Shown here: positions 38,248-47,121 of the stretch, piece by piece
How the letters are laid out: each line of letters begins with the position of its first letter
Position numbering within the stretch: position 1 is the stretch's first letter
NCBI RefSeq assembly: GCF_000368065.1
Contig: NZ_KB851200.1
Coordinates: forward strand, 1,915,204 to 1,979,203
Direction: 5' to 3'
From: Acinetobacter seifertii
Lineage (GTDB): Bacteria; Pseudomonadota; Gammaproteobacteria; Pseudomonadales; Moraxellaceae
Length of the DNA stretch: 64,000 nucleotides
Notes under the pieces: model-generated
Database searches by the model: none
What the model was told of the DNA's origin: nothing
What the model saw: the letters and a program-made list of their open reading frames with translations, nothing else
Program-made: the position numbers and the translations under genes

Positions 38248-38670
38248 ATGAATAAAAACCGTACTTTAGATAGTCAGCTTTGTTTTTCGCTATACACAGT
38301 TGCGAATGCATTGACTCGTAAATACCGCCCTTATCTTAAAGAGTTCGATTTAACTTACCCTCAATTTATTGTTTTATTGAGCTTATACGATAAGGATAAT
38401 ATTTCACTTAAAGAGTTAAGTGAGAATACTTTAATAGATGCAGGTACGCTCACACCTTTAGTCCAAAAATTAGAAGCAAACGACTTTTTAAAGAGAATAC
38501 CCGTACCTGAAGATGAAAGGATGAAAAAAGTTGTCCTTACACAAAAGGCAGCTGATTTAAAAGAACAGATTATTGATATTCCAGATAAAATTCGATGCTC
38601 AATGAGCATGAATGACGAAGAATTAGATCTAATCATTCACTTATCAAAGAAATTACTGGTTGACTTATAA
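38248..38670 (+). CDS. ohrR: MarR-family organic-hydroperoxide sensor (OhrR-like)
   Basis: The 140-aa MarR protein has the OhrR N-terminus LDSQLCFSLY with the peroxide-sensing Cys12, followed by the winged helix (LKELSENTLIDAGTLTPLVQKLEANDFLKRIPVPEDERMKKVVLT). The frame is open upstream to 38146, but that includes the operator palindrome, and the ATG at 38248 matches family N-termini. There is no ohr gene in the window; its likely target is the divergent hydrolase. Confidence 0.85.
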   Translation: MNKNRTLDSQLCFSLYTVANALTRKYRPYLKEFDLTYPQFIVLLSLYDKDNISLKELSENTLIDAGTLTPLVQKLEANDFLKRIPVPEDERMKKVVLTQKAADLKEQIIDIPDKIRCSMSMNDEELDLIIHLSKKLLVDL

Positions 38671-38855
38671 ATTGAGCCTTCATTTATAAAATGATCATTA
38701 AAGATGTAACGCCTTTAATGATCTATATTTATCGCATTTACTTGCATAACATTAACAAAGAAATTAATTAAATCATTATCCAATATTTATGCTGAAATTT
38801 ATAAAATGATAAATCCTGTTGTTTGTCACATCCACGCATAGAACTTAGATGTAAT

Positions 38856-39410
38856 TTAACGCAAAGTATTAAAAAACCGCTCCACCACCGCATCTCTTTC
38901 ATCTAAACAATCTGTACTTAAAAATTTAAACATTAAGCCATCGATTAGATTTAAAACCATGTCAGCACTTGGCCTTAAGTCACGGGTTTCAATACTAAAA
39001 ATTAAGTCAAAAATTTCATGATGCAGCCATTTTCTATACTCAATCGCCATACGGTAAGCCTGAGGATAAGTCACCTTAATTTCAAAAAAGGCTTTAAGTA
39101 ATAAGTGGTATAGGCTGTTAGAGTTAGCATGTAAAACTATAATTTCTTTCAGCTTATCGGTTGGTGTGCGGTAATAGCTTGAATAAATAATAGCGAGTAC
39201 TTCTTCTTTAAGGAGACTTTTTTGAAAGCCGATACACATTTCAATCAGACCCTCTTTTGAGTGAAAGTAGTTATAAAGCGTGGCTTTTTGAACTTCCGAC
39301 TCTTTAGCAATCAGGTCTACACCTGCTGTGTGAAAACCATAGGTTGTAAAGAGGCGAATGGAAGTTTGAATAACCTGTAATTTTTTGGAAGATGTTTCTA
39401 AATTTCGCAT
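38856..39410 (-). CDS. TetR-family regulator
   Basis: The 184-aa protein has a TetR HTH (TYGFHTAGVDLIAKESEVQKATLYNYFHSKEGLIEMCI) and a C-terminal helical domain ending NLIDGLMFKFLSTD. The region upstream of its start is the GC-rich structured stretch, not a divergent transporter gene, so its target is unclear. Confidence 0.85.
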   Translation of the reverse strand: MRNLETSSKKLQVIQTSIRLFTTYGFHTAGVDLIAKESEVQKATLYNYFHSKEGLIEMCIGFQKSLLKEEVLAIIYSSYYRTPTDKLKEIIVLHANSNSLYHLLLKAFFEIKVTYPQAYRMAIEYRKWLHHEIFDLIFSIETRDLRPSADMVLNLIDGLMFKFLSTDCLDERDAVVERFFNTLR

Positions 39411-39679
39411 AGTTTTACCGTTATAAAATTCTTGTTGTTTCTAAAAGAGAAAAAGCCTGTGCCCTTTCTGGCAGAAAAAAGGCACAGCAAAGCCATAAAG
39501 ACTGTGCTTGGCACATCTCAAGTTTTATTGTTGCTAAGTTTTTGAGCCGTAATGACTTAAAGCCTGAAAACCCTAAAGGCCATCAAGCTGCTTTAAATTT
39601 TTAAGTGGTGTCGTTATAGCTTTTGGCAAAGGCTGCCAAGAAATAATGGATGTGCAAAGCCAACTCCTTTTTATTGGGA

Positions 39680-39880
39680 GTTCTGCCAAAACATTAAAAT
39701 TATGGTGGCAGAACGGAAGAAGGTTGACAGACTGGTCAAACGAGGCCAGCACACCCAAAGGTGTCCCCCTCCCGTTCCACCGCAGAGGGGGCACGAGGGT
39801 GCACACACTAAAAGTATAAAACCTTTAGTGCTCGTTTGAATCAGCCTGTCAAAGCCGGCTGGCAATGTGGCCAGCAGGCA
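39680..39880 (+). ncRNA. Candidate phage C4-like antisense RNA and its target
   Basis: This GC-rich stretch stands out from AT-rich neighbours and has no convincing gene. It contains nested hairpins: GTTCTGCC/GGCAGAAC (39680-39687 with 39707-39714), ACACC-CAAA-GGTGT, CCCCCT/AGGGGG and GCTGGC/GCCAGC. The segment 39724-39744 is complementary, with few mismatches, to 39831-39852 downstream. An antisense element followed by its own target on one transcript is the design of C4 RNA in P1/P4-like phages. Orientation and family are inferred; no ant-like gene follows because an IS3 element is inserted. Confidence 0.5.
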
Positions 39881-40014
39881 AAGAATAGTTCCCAACCCTC
39901 TTACAGTCAAGCACACAAAATGACATTTGTTTTAAATTAGATTGATCCTAGCCAAAATAATGGACAGTACTTCCCTCTAAAGATAACGTAACGTTAACTT
40001 TGGAGATCCAAGAA

Positions 40015-40308
40015 ATGGCCAAACGTTTTAGTGCTGAATTTAAACAGCAAGCAATTGATTATGCACTTTCAAACTCACACGAGCCTATAGCTGCAATCGC
40101 CCAGAAATTAGGTGTGGGTTATTCAACTTTAGACAAATGGATTCGTGAAACCAATCCAGTGGGTTCAAGCAAACGTCAACTTTCACCAGAACAACAGCGG
40201 ATCTTGGAATTAGAGAAAGAAGTCAAACAGCTCAAGGAAGCCAATGACATCTTAAAAAAAGCGCATGTGTACTTTCTAACAGATCATGCCAAGAAAAGTA
40301 CACGGTAA
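40015..40308 (+). CDS. IS3-family transposase OrfA
   Basis: The 97-aa OrfA has an HTH (EPIAAIAQKLGVGYSTLDKWIRE) and a leucine-zipper coiled coil (QQRILELEKEVKQLKEANDILKKA). A7G at 40254-40261 is a typical slippery run; a -1 shift there enters the frame that continues openly into OrfB, giving the OrfAB transposase. The start is the ATG at 40015. Confidence 0.92.
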   Translation: MAKRFSAEFKQQAIDYALSNSHEPIAAIAQKLGVGYSTLDKWIRETNPVGSSKRQLSPEQQRILELEKEVKQLKEANDILKKAHVYFLTDHAKKSTR

Positions 40309-40322
40309 TTCAAGATCTAGAT

Positions 40323-41174
40323 ATGAATGAAGTCACGGTATCTTCTGCCTGTAAATACCTAGGTGTCAGCACTTCAGGCTATTATGCCTGGCGAAAACGT
40401 CAGGCCAATACGGTAGAGAAATATAATGATTTAAAAGCCGTATATTGGCAGCATCATGCACGATTGGGTGCACCTTCATTGGTACATGACATGCATGATT
40501 TAGGTTACAGCATGAGTGAACGCACTGTTGGAAGAATGCTGAAAAATCTGGGTTTACGCAGCAGGATTGCGCGTAAATACAAGCATACGACTGATTCAAA
40601 CCATCGTTTGCCTACAGCACCCAATCTGTTAGAGCGTCAATTTACAGTCATTCAGCCTAACAAGGTTTGGACAACGGATATTACCTATATCCGTACCAAG
40701 CAAGGTTGGCTGTATTTATGTGTGATGCTGGATCTATTTAGTCGTCGTATCGTGGGGTGGCAAACCAGCCATCGAATAGACCGCCAGTTGGTGTGTGATA
40801 CGTTTAACTATGCAATGGCTCGTCAGGGTTATCCAACTGGTGTTATGGTTCATTCGGACCAAGGTTCACAGTACTGTAGTCGTGATTTTAGAGCGCTGTT
40901 ACTGACAAATGATTGTACTCAGAGTATGTCTAGACGTGGAAACTGTTGGGATAATGCAGTGACTGAAAGCTTCTTTCATACATTGAAAGGTCATGTGGTC
41001 CATGGCAGTGTGTTTGCCACTCGAAAAGAAGCGAATGCTGTCTTGTTTGACTATATTGAGATTTATTACAATCGGGTCAGAAGACATTCTGCAAATGGCT
41101 GGTTAAGCCCTGAAGCCTTTGAGAAGAAATATTTTAAGAATTTAGAGGGATTTGTTGTCCACGATACTGTCTAG
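40323..41174 (+). CDS. IS3-family transposase OrfB (DDE integrase)
   Basis: The 283-aa catalytic part includes an HTH_21 region and an rve integrase core with WTTDITYIRT (first Asp), VHSDQGSQYCS (second Asp) and GNCWDNAVTESFFHTLKGH (Glu). The frame is open upstream to the slippery site, so the working protein is probably an OrfAB frameshift fusion. Confidence 0.93.
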   Translation: MNEVTVSSACKYLGVSTSGYYAWRKRQANTVEKYNDLKAVYWQHHARLGAPSLVHDMHDLGYSMSERTVGRMLKNLGLRSRIARKYKHTTDSNHRLPTAPNLLERQFTVIQPNKVWTTDITYIRTKQGWLYLCVMLDLFSRRIVGWQTSHRIDRQLVCDTFNYAMARQGYPTGVMVHSDQGSQYCSRDFRALLLTNDCTQSMSRRGNCWDNAVTESFFHTLKGHVVHGSVFATRKEANAVLFDYIEIYYNRVRRHSANGWLSPEAFEKKYFKNLEGFVVHDTV

Positions 41175-41412
41175 GATCAGATCATTAAAAAGTAAGGATA
41201 AATAATTGACAAGTTATTGTTAATTTGAGGTTTATAAAAATAGTAAAAATCTTAATAACGTGTGCAAGGTGAGATGTTTAGGACTTAAGTGAGAGCAAAT
41301 TATGTTTTTTAATTTTTAAATAATCAATTCTATTCTGATCAAACATTAATGATTTATTTATATTAAAAAAGGAGTGACTCTACTCACCCCTTTCTTATTA
41401 AATATTCGTGAA

Positions 41413-42672
41413 TTACCAACCCCAGCACGTTCCTGTAGCAGGTTTTCCACATAACTTGTAATTTACCGCATACCAAATACTTCCACCTGTACGCGGTGTT
41501 TTATCTTTCTTGATTTCGTCACGGGTCAAATCTGCAAGATTAGAAATTGAAGTCGCAGTAACAGAACCTTTAGCAGCATTTTTCACAAGCTGTAATGCCC
41601 CCAAATCTGCGGCAGTTGAAGTACCATAAATAATATCAGTCGGTTTGGTACTTCCCATCAATAATGAATAATCAGCAACCGCTGCCTGATAGCCTGTTGC
41701 ACTACCCGATACAGTTAAGTCACTTTTTATTTCAGTAGTTGCCAATACATCTGCAGCACCGTACACACTCGCATCGGTATGATAGAAACTTAAAGGATGT
41801 ACCAGATTATTAGCGATTTGTTTATTAAACCAATCTTCCCATAAAAACTCAGTATAGTCCGTTGCATTGGCAACTTTGCTATAACCAATATCACGTGTGA
41901 AATAGACTAGTGAACGATATGGATTATTTTGCATACCATCAGGGTTACTTGCCGATTTTAGGCCTAAGTTTTTAGGTAATTGTTGATATGAAATCGGTTG
42001 GTTTTTCCCATCTCTTAACCAAGCTTGGCCATTGGCAAGCATTTTCGCCCAAAACTCATCCGCAGTTTTACTATCGCTATAATTTCCAACAACTTTTACC
42101 CATACTTTAAGTTGACCACCGCCATCAGGCAGCTCACGGAATTCGGTCATTGTATGATGACCATCGGTCAGATAAAGACGCCCATCATAACCCACAACAA
42201 CTGTTTTCAAATCAGCCGTTTCAGTGCCCGGTTGTTCTTGACAGTTAAATGTCTCCAATTGTTTTAAATTGGCCTTTTGTAGGTCTTGCAGACTTGTAAA
42301 ATCATCACGACCTTTTGCACCAATCGCTTCACAATAATCACTAAACTTCTTACCAATAGTTTTATTTAAATAAACTAATTGATTGACTGGATCTGCTTGC
42401 CAAGTTGGGCGCTGCAAATCACCTTGCCAACGCCCTAATTTATAATAAATTTGATCATAACCAATTGCACCCTGCGTTGGGATCAAATCAGCAATCGTAA
42501 CTTGAATTACATCATTGGTTTTGACTGCAAGAAAACGCTGGTCACGGGTATCTGTAGGTGTTGGAGAAACTGCCGTAGATTGCTGATCATTACTATCATT
42601 GCAAGCAGTTAGAGCCATCATGCTCGCAACAAGAAATACCAAACTTAGAACCTTATAAGATTTTTTCTGCAT
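41413..42672 (-). CDS. Lipoprotein with ParB/sulfiredoxin-like domain
   Basis: The 419-aa protein has a lipoprotein signal (lipobox LTAC). It then has a ParB/Srx-like fold: VKTNDVIQVTIADLIPTQGAIGYDQIYYK followed by VVVGYDGRLYLTDGHHTMTEFREL, where GHH matches the catalytic loop of ParB/Srx-like enzymes. A long C-terminal part ends with a Cys pair (CGKPATGTCWGW). Secreted members are mostly uncharacterised. Nucleotide-dependent phosphate chemistry in the envelope is speculative. Confidence 0.7.
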   Translation of the reverse strand: MQKKSYKVLSLVFLVASMMALTACNDSNDQQSTAVSPTPTDTRDQRFLAVKTNDVIQVTIADLIPTQGAIGYDQIYYKLGRWQGDLQRPTWQADPVNQLVYLNKTIGKKFSDYCEAIGAKGRDDFTSLQDLQKANLKQLETFNCQEQPGTETADLKTVVVGYDGRLYLTDGHHTMTEFRELPDGGGQLKVWVKVVGNYSDSKTADEFWAKMLANGQAWLRDGKNQPISYQQLPKNLGLKSASNPDGMQNNPYRSLVYFTRDIGYSKVANATDYTEFLWEDWFNKQIANNLVHPLSFYHTDASVYGAADVLATTEIKSDLTVSGSATGYQAAVADYSLLMGSTKPTDIIYGTSTAADLGALQLVKNAAKGSVTATSISNLADLTRDEIKKDKTPRTGGSIWYAVNYKLCGKPATGTCWGW

Positions 42673-42767
42673 GGCTGGAATTCACCCCAATAAATTGCAT
42701 TATTTTTATACAGCAGGATTTCATTTATATGACCAATCGATGTCATTTTAATGAATATAGTTATAGA

Positions 42768-43043
42768 TCAATCCATTAGAGTAACGAAAAAATCGTCAAT
42801 AATATTATAGTCCATATCGAAAATGGTTTTGTAATATGCTATTTTCAAATTATGCATTGATAAAATATCTATCTTACAAACATAGACCGATACTTCATAT
42901 AGATCAGTTTCTAGACTAATACTATCTAATTTAAAAACTAGAGAATTAACATCTTCAAATATATCTAAATCATGAGGCTTATTTTCATTAAGAAGCTTCC
43001 TTAAGTTTTCTATTGAAATACTTTCAATTAAAATATTATTCAT
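42768..43043 (-). CDS. Hypothetical small acidic protein
   Basis: The 91-aa AT-rich gene (MNNILIESISIENLRKLLNENKPHDLDIFED ...) encodes an acidic soluble protein with no signal. It lies in a run of minus-strand small genes with strongly AT-biased codons, several of them immunity-like. The family is not recognised, and an immunity role is only suggested by context. Confidence 0.5.
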   Translation of the reverse strand: MNNILIESISIENLRKLLNENKPHDLDIFEDVNSLVFKLDSISLETDLYEVSVYVCKIDILSMHNLKIAYYKTIFDMDYNIIDDFFVTLMD

Positions 43044-43082
43044 TTCATATTTTCTTATATTAGCAATTTATTTACTCTAACT

Positions 43083-43415
43083 TTAACTATCACAATTGAT
43101 TTTATAAAACATATCATCAAGTGTATCTAGTGTCTTATTTTTAACAATATCTAATAATGCAGCACGCAAACAATCAATCGTCATTTCCTCTAAAATTAGC
43201 ATGTTAGATTGCCAAAAATAACGACCAAATTGACAATCACCACTTGCTCTAAATTTTTCCATTAAATATTCAATATTTTTAAGCGTTACTGCTGTTCCAG
43301 CATATTTAATATTATCTACTATAATATTAAAGTCTATATTTTGCTCAGCCACATTAAAATTATCCAATTCATGCATAACCAATAGTTTAAATTCGGAACA
43401 CTCATAAGTAAGCAT
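43083..43415 (-). CDS. Hypothetical small acidic protein
   Basis: The 110-aa soluble protein (VMHELDNFNVAEQNIDFNIIVD ... FWQSNMLILEEMTIDCLRAALLDIV) has no signal or membrane segment. It is similar in size, charge and composition to its neighbours in the putative immunity run. Family not recognised. Confidence 0.5.
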   Translation of the reverse strand: MLTYECSEFKLLVMHELDNFNVAEQNIDFNIIVDNIKYAGTAVTLKNIEYLMEKFRASGDCQFGRYFWQSNMLILEEMTIDCLRAALLDIVKNKTLDTLDDMFYKINCDS

Positions 43416-43489
43416 TTTATAAACCTAAGGTTGTATTATTAAAATAACAATAAAGATCAGTTTTTAAGCATAAATAAAATAAATTATAT

Positions 43490-43594
43490 TTACTTTGCCA
43501 TATTCAAAGTTAAATCCTTGAATATTATATCACACTCACTTAATATAGTAACTTCTGAATTTAAATAACTATTAACTAATGCTTTAGCATCCAT
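43490..43594 (-). CDS. Possible very short ORF or gene remnant
   Basis: A 34-codon ORF (MDAKALVNSYLNSEVTILSE ...) lies between two immunity-like genes, with AGGTATTGG about 6-14 nt before the ATG. It reads like the first part of a longer protein cut short by the stop codon at 43490. It could equally be chance in this AT-rich DNA. Confidence 0.25.
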   Translation of the reverse strand: MDAKALVNSYLNSEVTILSECDIIFKDLTLNMAK

Positions 43595-43621
43595 ATTATA
43601 TCCAATACCTTCTATTTAACA

Positions 43622-44368
43622 TTACATAAGATTTAAAGTAGATTTTTCGTTTAAAAGCTCAATTAAGTATTCAAAATTATCTGGGTTATCATAGTTATTA
43701 AAAGAATACTTTGTTTCTTCAAAATACTTCCAAGTAATGTTCAAAGGTACAGTTATACAACCAATGCCACCAGTGAGACTATCCGACAAACCACCAAAAC
43801 TAGAACCAAAGTAGCCCATCAATCCATTCACTTCCTCACCTATACAGCATAAGAAATCATTAAAGGACTTAATATTTCTACCATCTATAACTATTGAACT
43901 TACTAAGTTTGTAGGCTTGTACTGTTGAATCCAATACGAAACTCTTATCCACTTCTTTTTCTGTTCTTCGTTTAAATTGCACCAATCTTGTAATTTAAGC
44001 TGATTTTTTCGATATTTCTTAATTAAATCAAATTTAAACTCATCAAAATAAGTCTCCTCTTCGCATAAATTTAATATCAATTTATTATCTTTCACTTCAA
44101 AAGATTCAATACTAGAACTTAAAACCCCGAAATATTCGTTATTTTCTTTTAAGAAGAATAAATTAATGCCATAGATATCATACTTATACTTTTTACTTTT
44201 TTTATTTATTTCACCCTCACCAAAAAAACCATGAAAAACAACTTGAGTATCAGTGATTACACAATTTTCTGAAAGACATCCGCTCCAAATAGTTACATCA
44301 TCATCAAACTCACTAAATTCACTTATTTCAATATAAAAAACATACTCTTCTGTAAGTTCAGAACTCAT
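43622..44368 (-). CDS. Protein with C-terminal barstar-like domain (putative immunity protein)
   Basis: The 248-aa protein has an unrecognised N-terminal half. Its C-terminal domain from about residue 160 follows the barstar pattern: a core strand VIDGRNIKSFNDFLCCIGEEVNG, GYFGSSFGGLSDSL, then LNITWKYFEETKY. Barstar proteins inhibit RNases by filling the active site. No ribonuclease toxin gene is adjacent, so it looks like an orphan immunity gene. It pairs with the similarly built gene at 44417. Confidence 0.65.
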   Translation of the reverse strand: MSSELTEEYVFYIEISEFSEFDDDVTIWSGCLSENCVITDTQVVFHGFFGEGEINKKSKKYKYDIYGINLFFLKENNEYFGVLSSSIESFEVKDNKLILNLCEEETYFDEFKFDLIKKYRKNQLKLQDWCNLNEEQKKKWIRVSYWIQQYKPTNLVSSIVIDGRNIKSFNDFLCCIGEEVNGLMGYFGSSFGGLSDSLTGGIGCITVPLNITWKYFEETKYSFNNYDNPDNFEYLIELLNEKSTLNLM

Positions 44369-44416
44369 ATAATATTTTCCTCTATCTCTGCTTTATTTTT
44401 AAATTTTGACGGCTTA

Positions 44417-45232
44417 CTAATATGAAATTTCTAATGACGAGTATTTTTTTAAAACTTCAATAAAATCATCTAAATGATGATAATCTTCTTTCGACTCAAA
44501 ATTATCTTTAGAGTACTGAAAATTTATCCATTTAACTTTTAAAGGAAAATCCCACAGTACATCAGCAAATGCATTAAAGTTATAACCTAAGTATCCTAAT
44601 ACTCCATAAACCTCCTCTCCAAAATAGCAATACACATCTTCTTCACACAGTAGGTATTTACCATCAACAGTTATATTTAATGATAAAGGTTCCCCTCTTT
44701 CGTTCATTCTAAAATAAGCAAAATCTAACCAGCATTTTTTTTCTAGCTTTGTAAAATTTAACCATCTCTTTTTACCTATATTTTCATTTGAAAGATGAAC
44801 CAATAGCTCTTCTTTTTTTCTAAATTTTTCAAATCCCTCTAATTCTCCTTCTATACCTTGTAGTCCCATACAAAACTCAATAGAGAGCTCTTCACCATTA
44901 AAAGTAAAATTTTCAGAAAGAAATAAGCGGTTTACTATATTATTTTCTTTTAATTCTGTAGTGAGCTTATGCTGAGTTTCAATCGTTATATAACAGTAGC
45001 AATAATTATTTTTTCCAAGATAACTACTAAAAATCTCCAAAGAATTTTCCAGTTTTTGTAGATCATTAAAATTACTTACTAAAACTTTATTATTATCAAC
45101 CCATATTTTTTCAAAATAAATTCCATCAATAAATTCATCTTTTTCTTCTTCATAAATGTACTTACATAAGTTTAGTTCAAACAATTTTCGACTATTCCAA
45201 TTCTCAGATATATTTGTTAAATATCTTATCAT
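44417..45232 (-). CDS. Second barstar-like domain protein (putative immunity protein)
   Basis: The 271-aa protein has the same architecture as its neighbour. The C-terminus reads LNITVDGKYLLCEEDVYCYFGEEVYGVLGYLGYNFNAFADVL ... LKVKWINFQYSK, a barstar-type strand-helix-helix order. The N-terminal part is also related in layout (GLQGIEGELEGFEKFRKKEELL ... KKCWLDFAYF). The two genes probably arose by duplication and diverged widely. Confidence 0.6.
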   Translation of the reverse strand: MIRYLTNISENWNSRKLFELNLCKYIYEEEKDEFIDGIYFEKIWVDNNKVLVSNFNDLQKLENSLEIFSSYLGKNNYCYCYITIETQHKLTTELKENNIVNRLFLSENFTFNGEELSIEFCMGLQGIEGELEGFEKFRKKEELLVHLSNENIGKKRWLNFTKLEKKCWLDFAYFRMNERGEPLSLNITVDGKYLLCEEDVYCYFGEEVYGVLGYLGYNFNAFADVLWDFPLKVKWINFQYSKDNFESKEDYHHLDDFIEVLKKYSSLEISY

Positions 45233-45274
45233 ATATACCTAATATTGAATAATTTTTATAGATACATCTATGAA

Positions 45275-45721
45275 CTAAATCAGATAGGTATCAACTCCTG
45301 TTTTTCTTAATTCATATTGCAACCCAGAAGCCAAAGCAACAATCGTTAAGACAGCAAAAAATGGATTCGTCTTAGATTTTTTCAATGAATGATCGTAAAG
45401 CATAAGCTTAATGCCATCTGTATATCCTCTTTCATTGACTATAGCGAACATTGTTCCAATTTCTAATCCTTTTAGACTTGATAAATTATTCGAACATCTC
45501 TGTTGAATCGTCTTGTCTGGTAAGCAAGAGTAGACCTTTAATTCAATTTCATCAAAATTATGATTAACTGTAATAGCCCAAAACTTTTTATTAATTTCAA
45601 ATATTATACTTTCGGCTGGATCTTCAGAATTAGAATTTTCATCTACAACTAAATAAAGATCATCTATTTTCCGAACTTCATCAATATTTTTAATTGCATC
45701 AAAAATATCACTCTGCACCAT
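45275..45721 (-). CDS. Hypothetical protein, immunity-like context
   Basis: The 148-aa soluble protein (SIIFEINKKFWAITVNHNFDEIELKV ... IGTMFAIVNERGYTDGIKLML) has one weakly hydrophobic stretch near its C-terminus (FFAVLTIVALASGLQYEL). The pattern of W-x-I plus a late 'NERGYTDG' resembles DUF6334-type proteins, a tentative match. It is the first gene of the minus-strand immunity-like run. Confidence 0.5.
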   Translation of the reverse strand: MVQSDIFDAIKNIDEVRKIDDLYLVVDENSNSEDPAESIIFEINKKFWAITVNHNFDEIELKVYSCLPDKTIQQRCSNNLSSLKGLEIGTMFAIVNERGYTDGIKLMLYDHSLKKSKTNPFFAVLTIVALASGLQYELRKTGVDTYLI

Positions 45722-45959
45722 ATTCTTACCTTATTATCAGTTTCCAACACCCCAAATACATATTTTAAAAATCACTGTATGAGTAATTTAATTTTTAATT
45801 CTATCACAACTCATAAAACATAGTATTTTTTAAATCTAGAAAAATAAAAATATTTTTATTTAAAATCAATAGTATATAATTAGAAAAATAGACAAAAGAA
45901 AGGACAAATACATCTAAAATAGCTTTAATTTTAAATATAAAATCCTTTCAGGTGTGAAA

Positions 45960-46493
45960 TTATATTTTTCTAATAAATTTTATATATTCAACAGCACTAC
46001 TTTCTAACTGAGTAAAATTAATTTCATTCTCAGCACCATAAAATGAAAAATAAGAACAATATAAAGCTTTAACATATAATGTAGTTAATTTAAAAGGTAA
46101 AAGAACATTTTCTAAAGTAGCTGAGTACTTACCTTTCTCTGAGAAGTCTACTTCTTTACTTCCTGCCGATACAGCAAAACCAATTTTTTTATTAGCAAGC
46201 ATATTCCCTGATGCCCCATATGCCCACCCATAAGTAAAAACATCATCATACCATTTCTTCAGTAATGGTGGACAGTTAAACCAATAAATTGGAAATTGAA
46301 AAATTATAGTGTCGTATTTTTCCAGCATAGTTTGTTCATATTTTACATCAAACTCTCCATTTGGATATCTACTATAAAGTTCATACACAACTATTTCATC
46401 TGGATACTTATTTAATTCTTCAATCCACCTCTTATTAACTTTTGAATTTTTAATGTTAGAATGAGCTACAATAACGAGTTTTTTATTTTGCAT
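45960..46493 (-). CDS. NAD(P)H-dependent quinone/flavin oxidoreductase (flavodoxin fold)
   Basis: The 177-aa flavodoxin-fold FMN enzyme is of the MdaB/KefF group: VIVAHSNIKNSKVNKRW at the phosphate loop, FQFPIYWFNCPPLLKKWYDDVFTYGWAYG at the flavin face and KIGFAVSAGSKE. It could supply reduced flavin or reduce a quinone. It is the last gene of the 11-gene operon, 22 bp after the LysE gene, with the same AT-rich codon bias. Confidence 0.85.
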   Translation of the reverse strand: MQNKKLVIVAHSNIKNSKVNKRWIEELNKYPDEIVVYELYSRYPNGEFDVKYEQTMLEKYDTIIFQFPIYWFNCPPLLKKWYDDVFTYGWAYGASGNMLANKKIGFAVSAGSKEVDFSEKGKYSATLENVLLPFKLTTLYVKALYCSYFSFYGAENEINFTQLESSAVEYIKFIRKI

Positions 46494-46515
46494 GAATATA
46501 TACCAAAAAATTAAA

Positions 46516-47109
46516 TTAAAAAAATTCGAAAATTATTGAAATAGCAGAAATTATTAACATGCCACCCATTAACATATTAAAATATTTCATACGATTACCT
46601 TTGTTTAAAATCAAGGCAAATCGATCTCCACAAACTCCCCAAAAAAACAAGCAAACATAGCAAGTTATAAAATATATAATAATAAAGGTAACTAAACTGG
46701 TATATCCATTTAAAGAGGAAAACATTGTAGTCCCCGATATACAAGCTAACCAAGCTTTGGGATTTAACCATTGAAGCAAGAAACCGTCTCTAAAACCTGG
46801 TACAAAAACCTCCTCATTATCATCTATAGAGACTTTAGAGTCCGAAAACATAATTTTATAACCAATATACGAAACGAACAATGCACCTAAAATAGCTAAG
46901 ATTTTCAACAAAAATGGGTATGTAACAAAAACACTATGAAGACCAAAACCAATAAAAATTAAAAGTAAGACAAAGCCGATTGTGGCCCCTGATATATATG
47001 ATATTGTCTTTTTAAGACCGTAATTAATACTAGTAGATAATATTACTGTATTAACAGGACCTGGTGTAATCGACATCGCAAATGAAAAGAGAAACATGGA
47101 CATAAACAT
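46516..47109 (-). CDS. LysE/RhtB-family amino acid exporter
   Basis: The 197-aa, six-helix membrane protein has the LysE signature FAMSITPGPVNTVILSTSINYGLKKT near the N-terminus and WLNPKAWLACISG in the middle. Family members export lysine, homoserine, threonine, cysteine or analogues. Placed in an operon with an oxygenase and a peptide importer, it may expel a modified amino acid. Confidence 0.9.
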   Translation of the reverse strand: MFMSMFLFSFAMSITPGPVNTVILSTSINYGLKKTISYISGATIGFVLLLIFIGFGLHSVFVTYPFLLKILAILGALFVSYIGYKIMFSDSKVSIDDNEEVFVPGFRDGFLLQWLNPKAWLACISGTTMFSSLNGYTSLVTFIIIYFITCYVCLFFWGVCGDRFALILNKGNRMKYFNMLMGGMLIISAISIIFEFF

Positions 47110-47121
47110 AATTAATCACAC

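Larger units (their letters stand above)
39943..41179 (+). mobile_element. IS3-family insertion sequence (1237 bp)
   Basis: The ends are TGATCCTAG... on the left and ...CTAGGATCA on the right, giving the 5'-TG...CA-3' ends usual for IS3. A 3-bp duplication, GAT, flanks it (39940-39942 and 41180-41182). Two overlapping reading frames are present. It interrupts or ends the structured C4-like region. Confidence 0.92.

Noticed and set aside
39573..39916. Two overlapping minus-strand ORFs (77 and 81 aa) in the GC-rich region
   Set aside because: They coincide with the hairpins, have Cys/Trp/Leu-rich composition without domain pattern, and no good ribosome-binding sites; the RNA explanation fits better.
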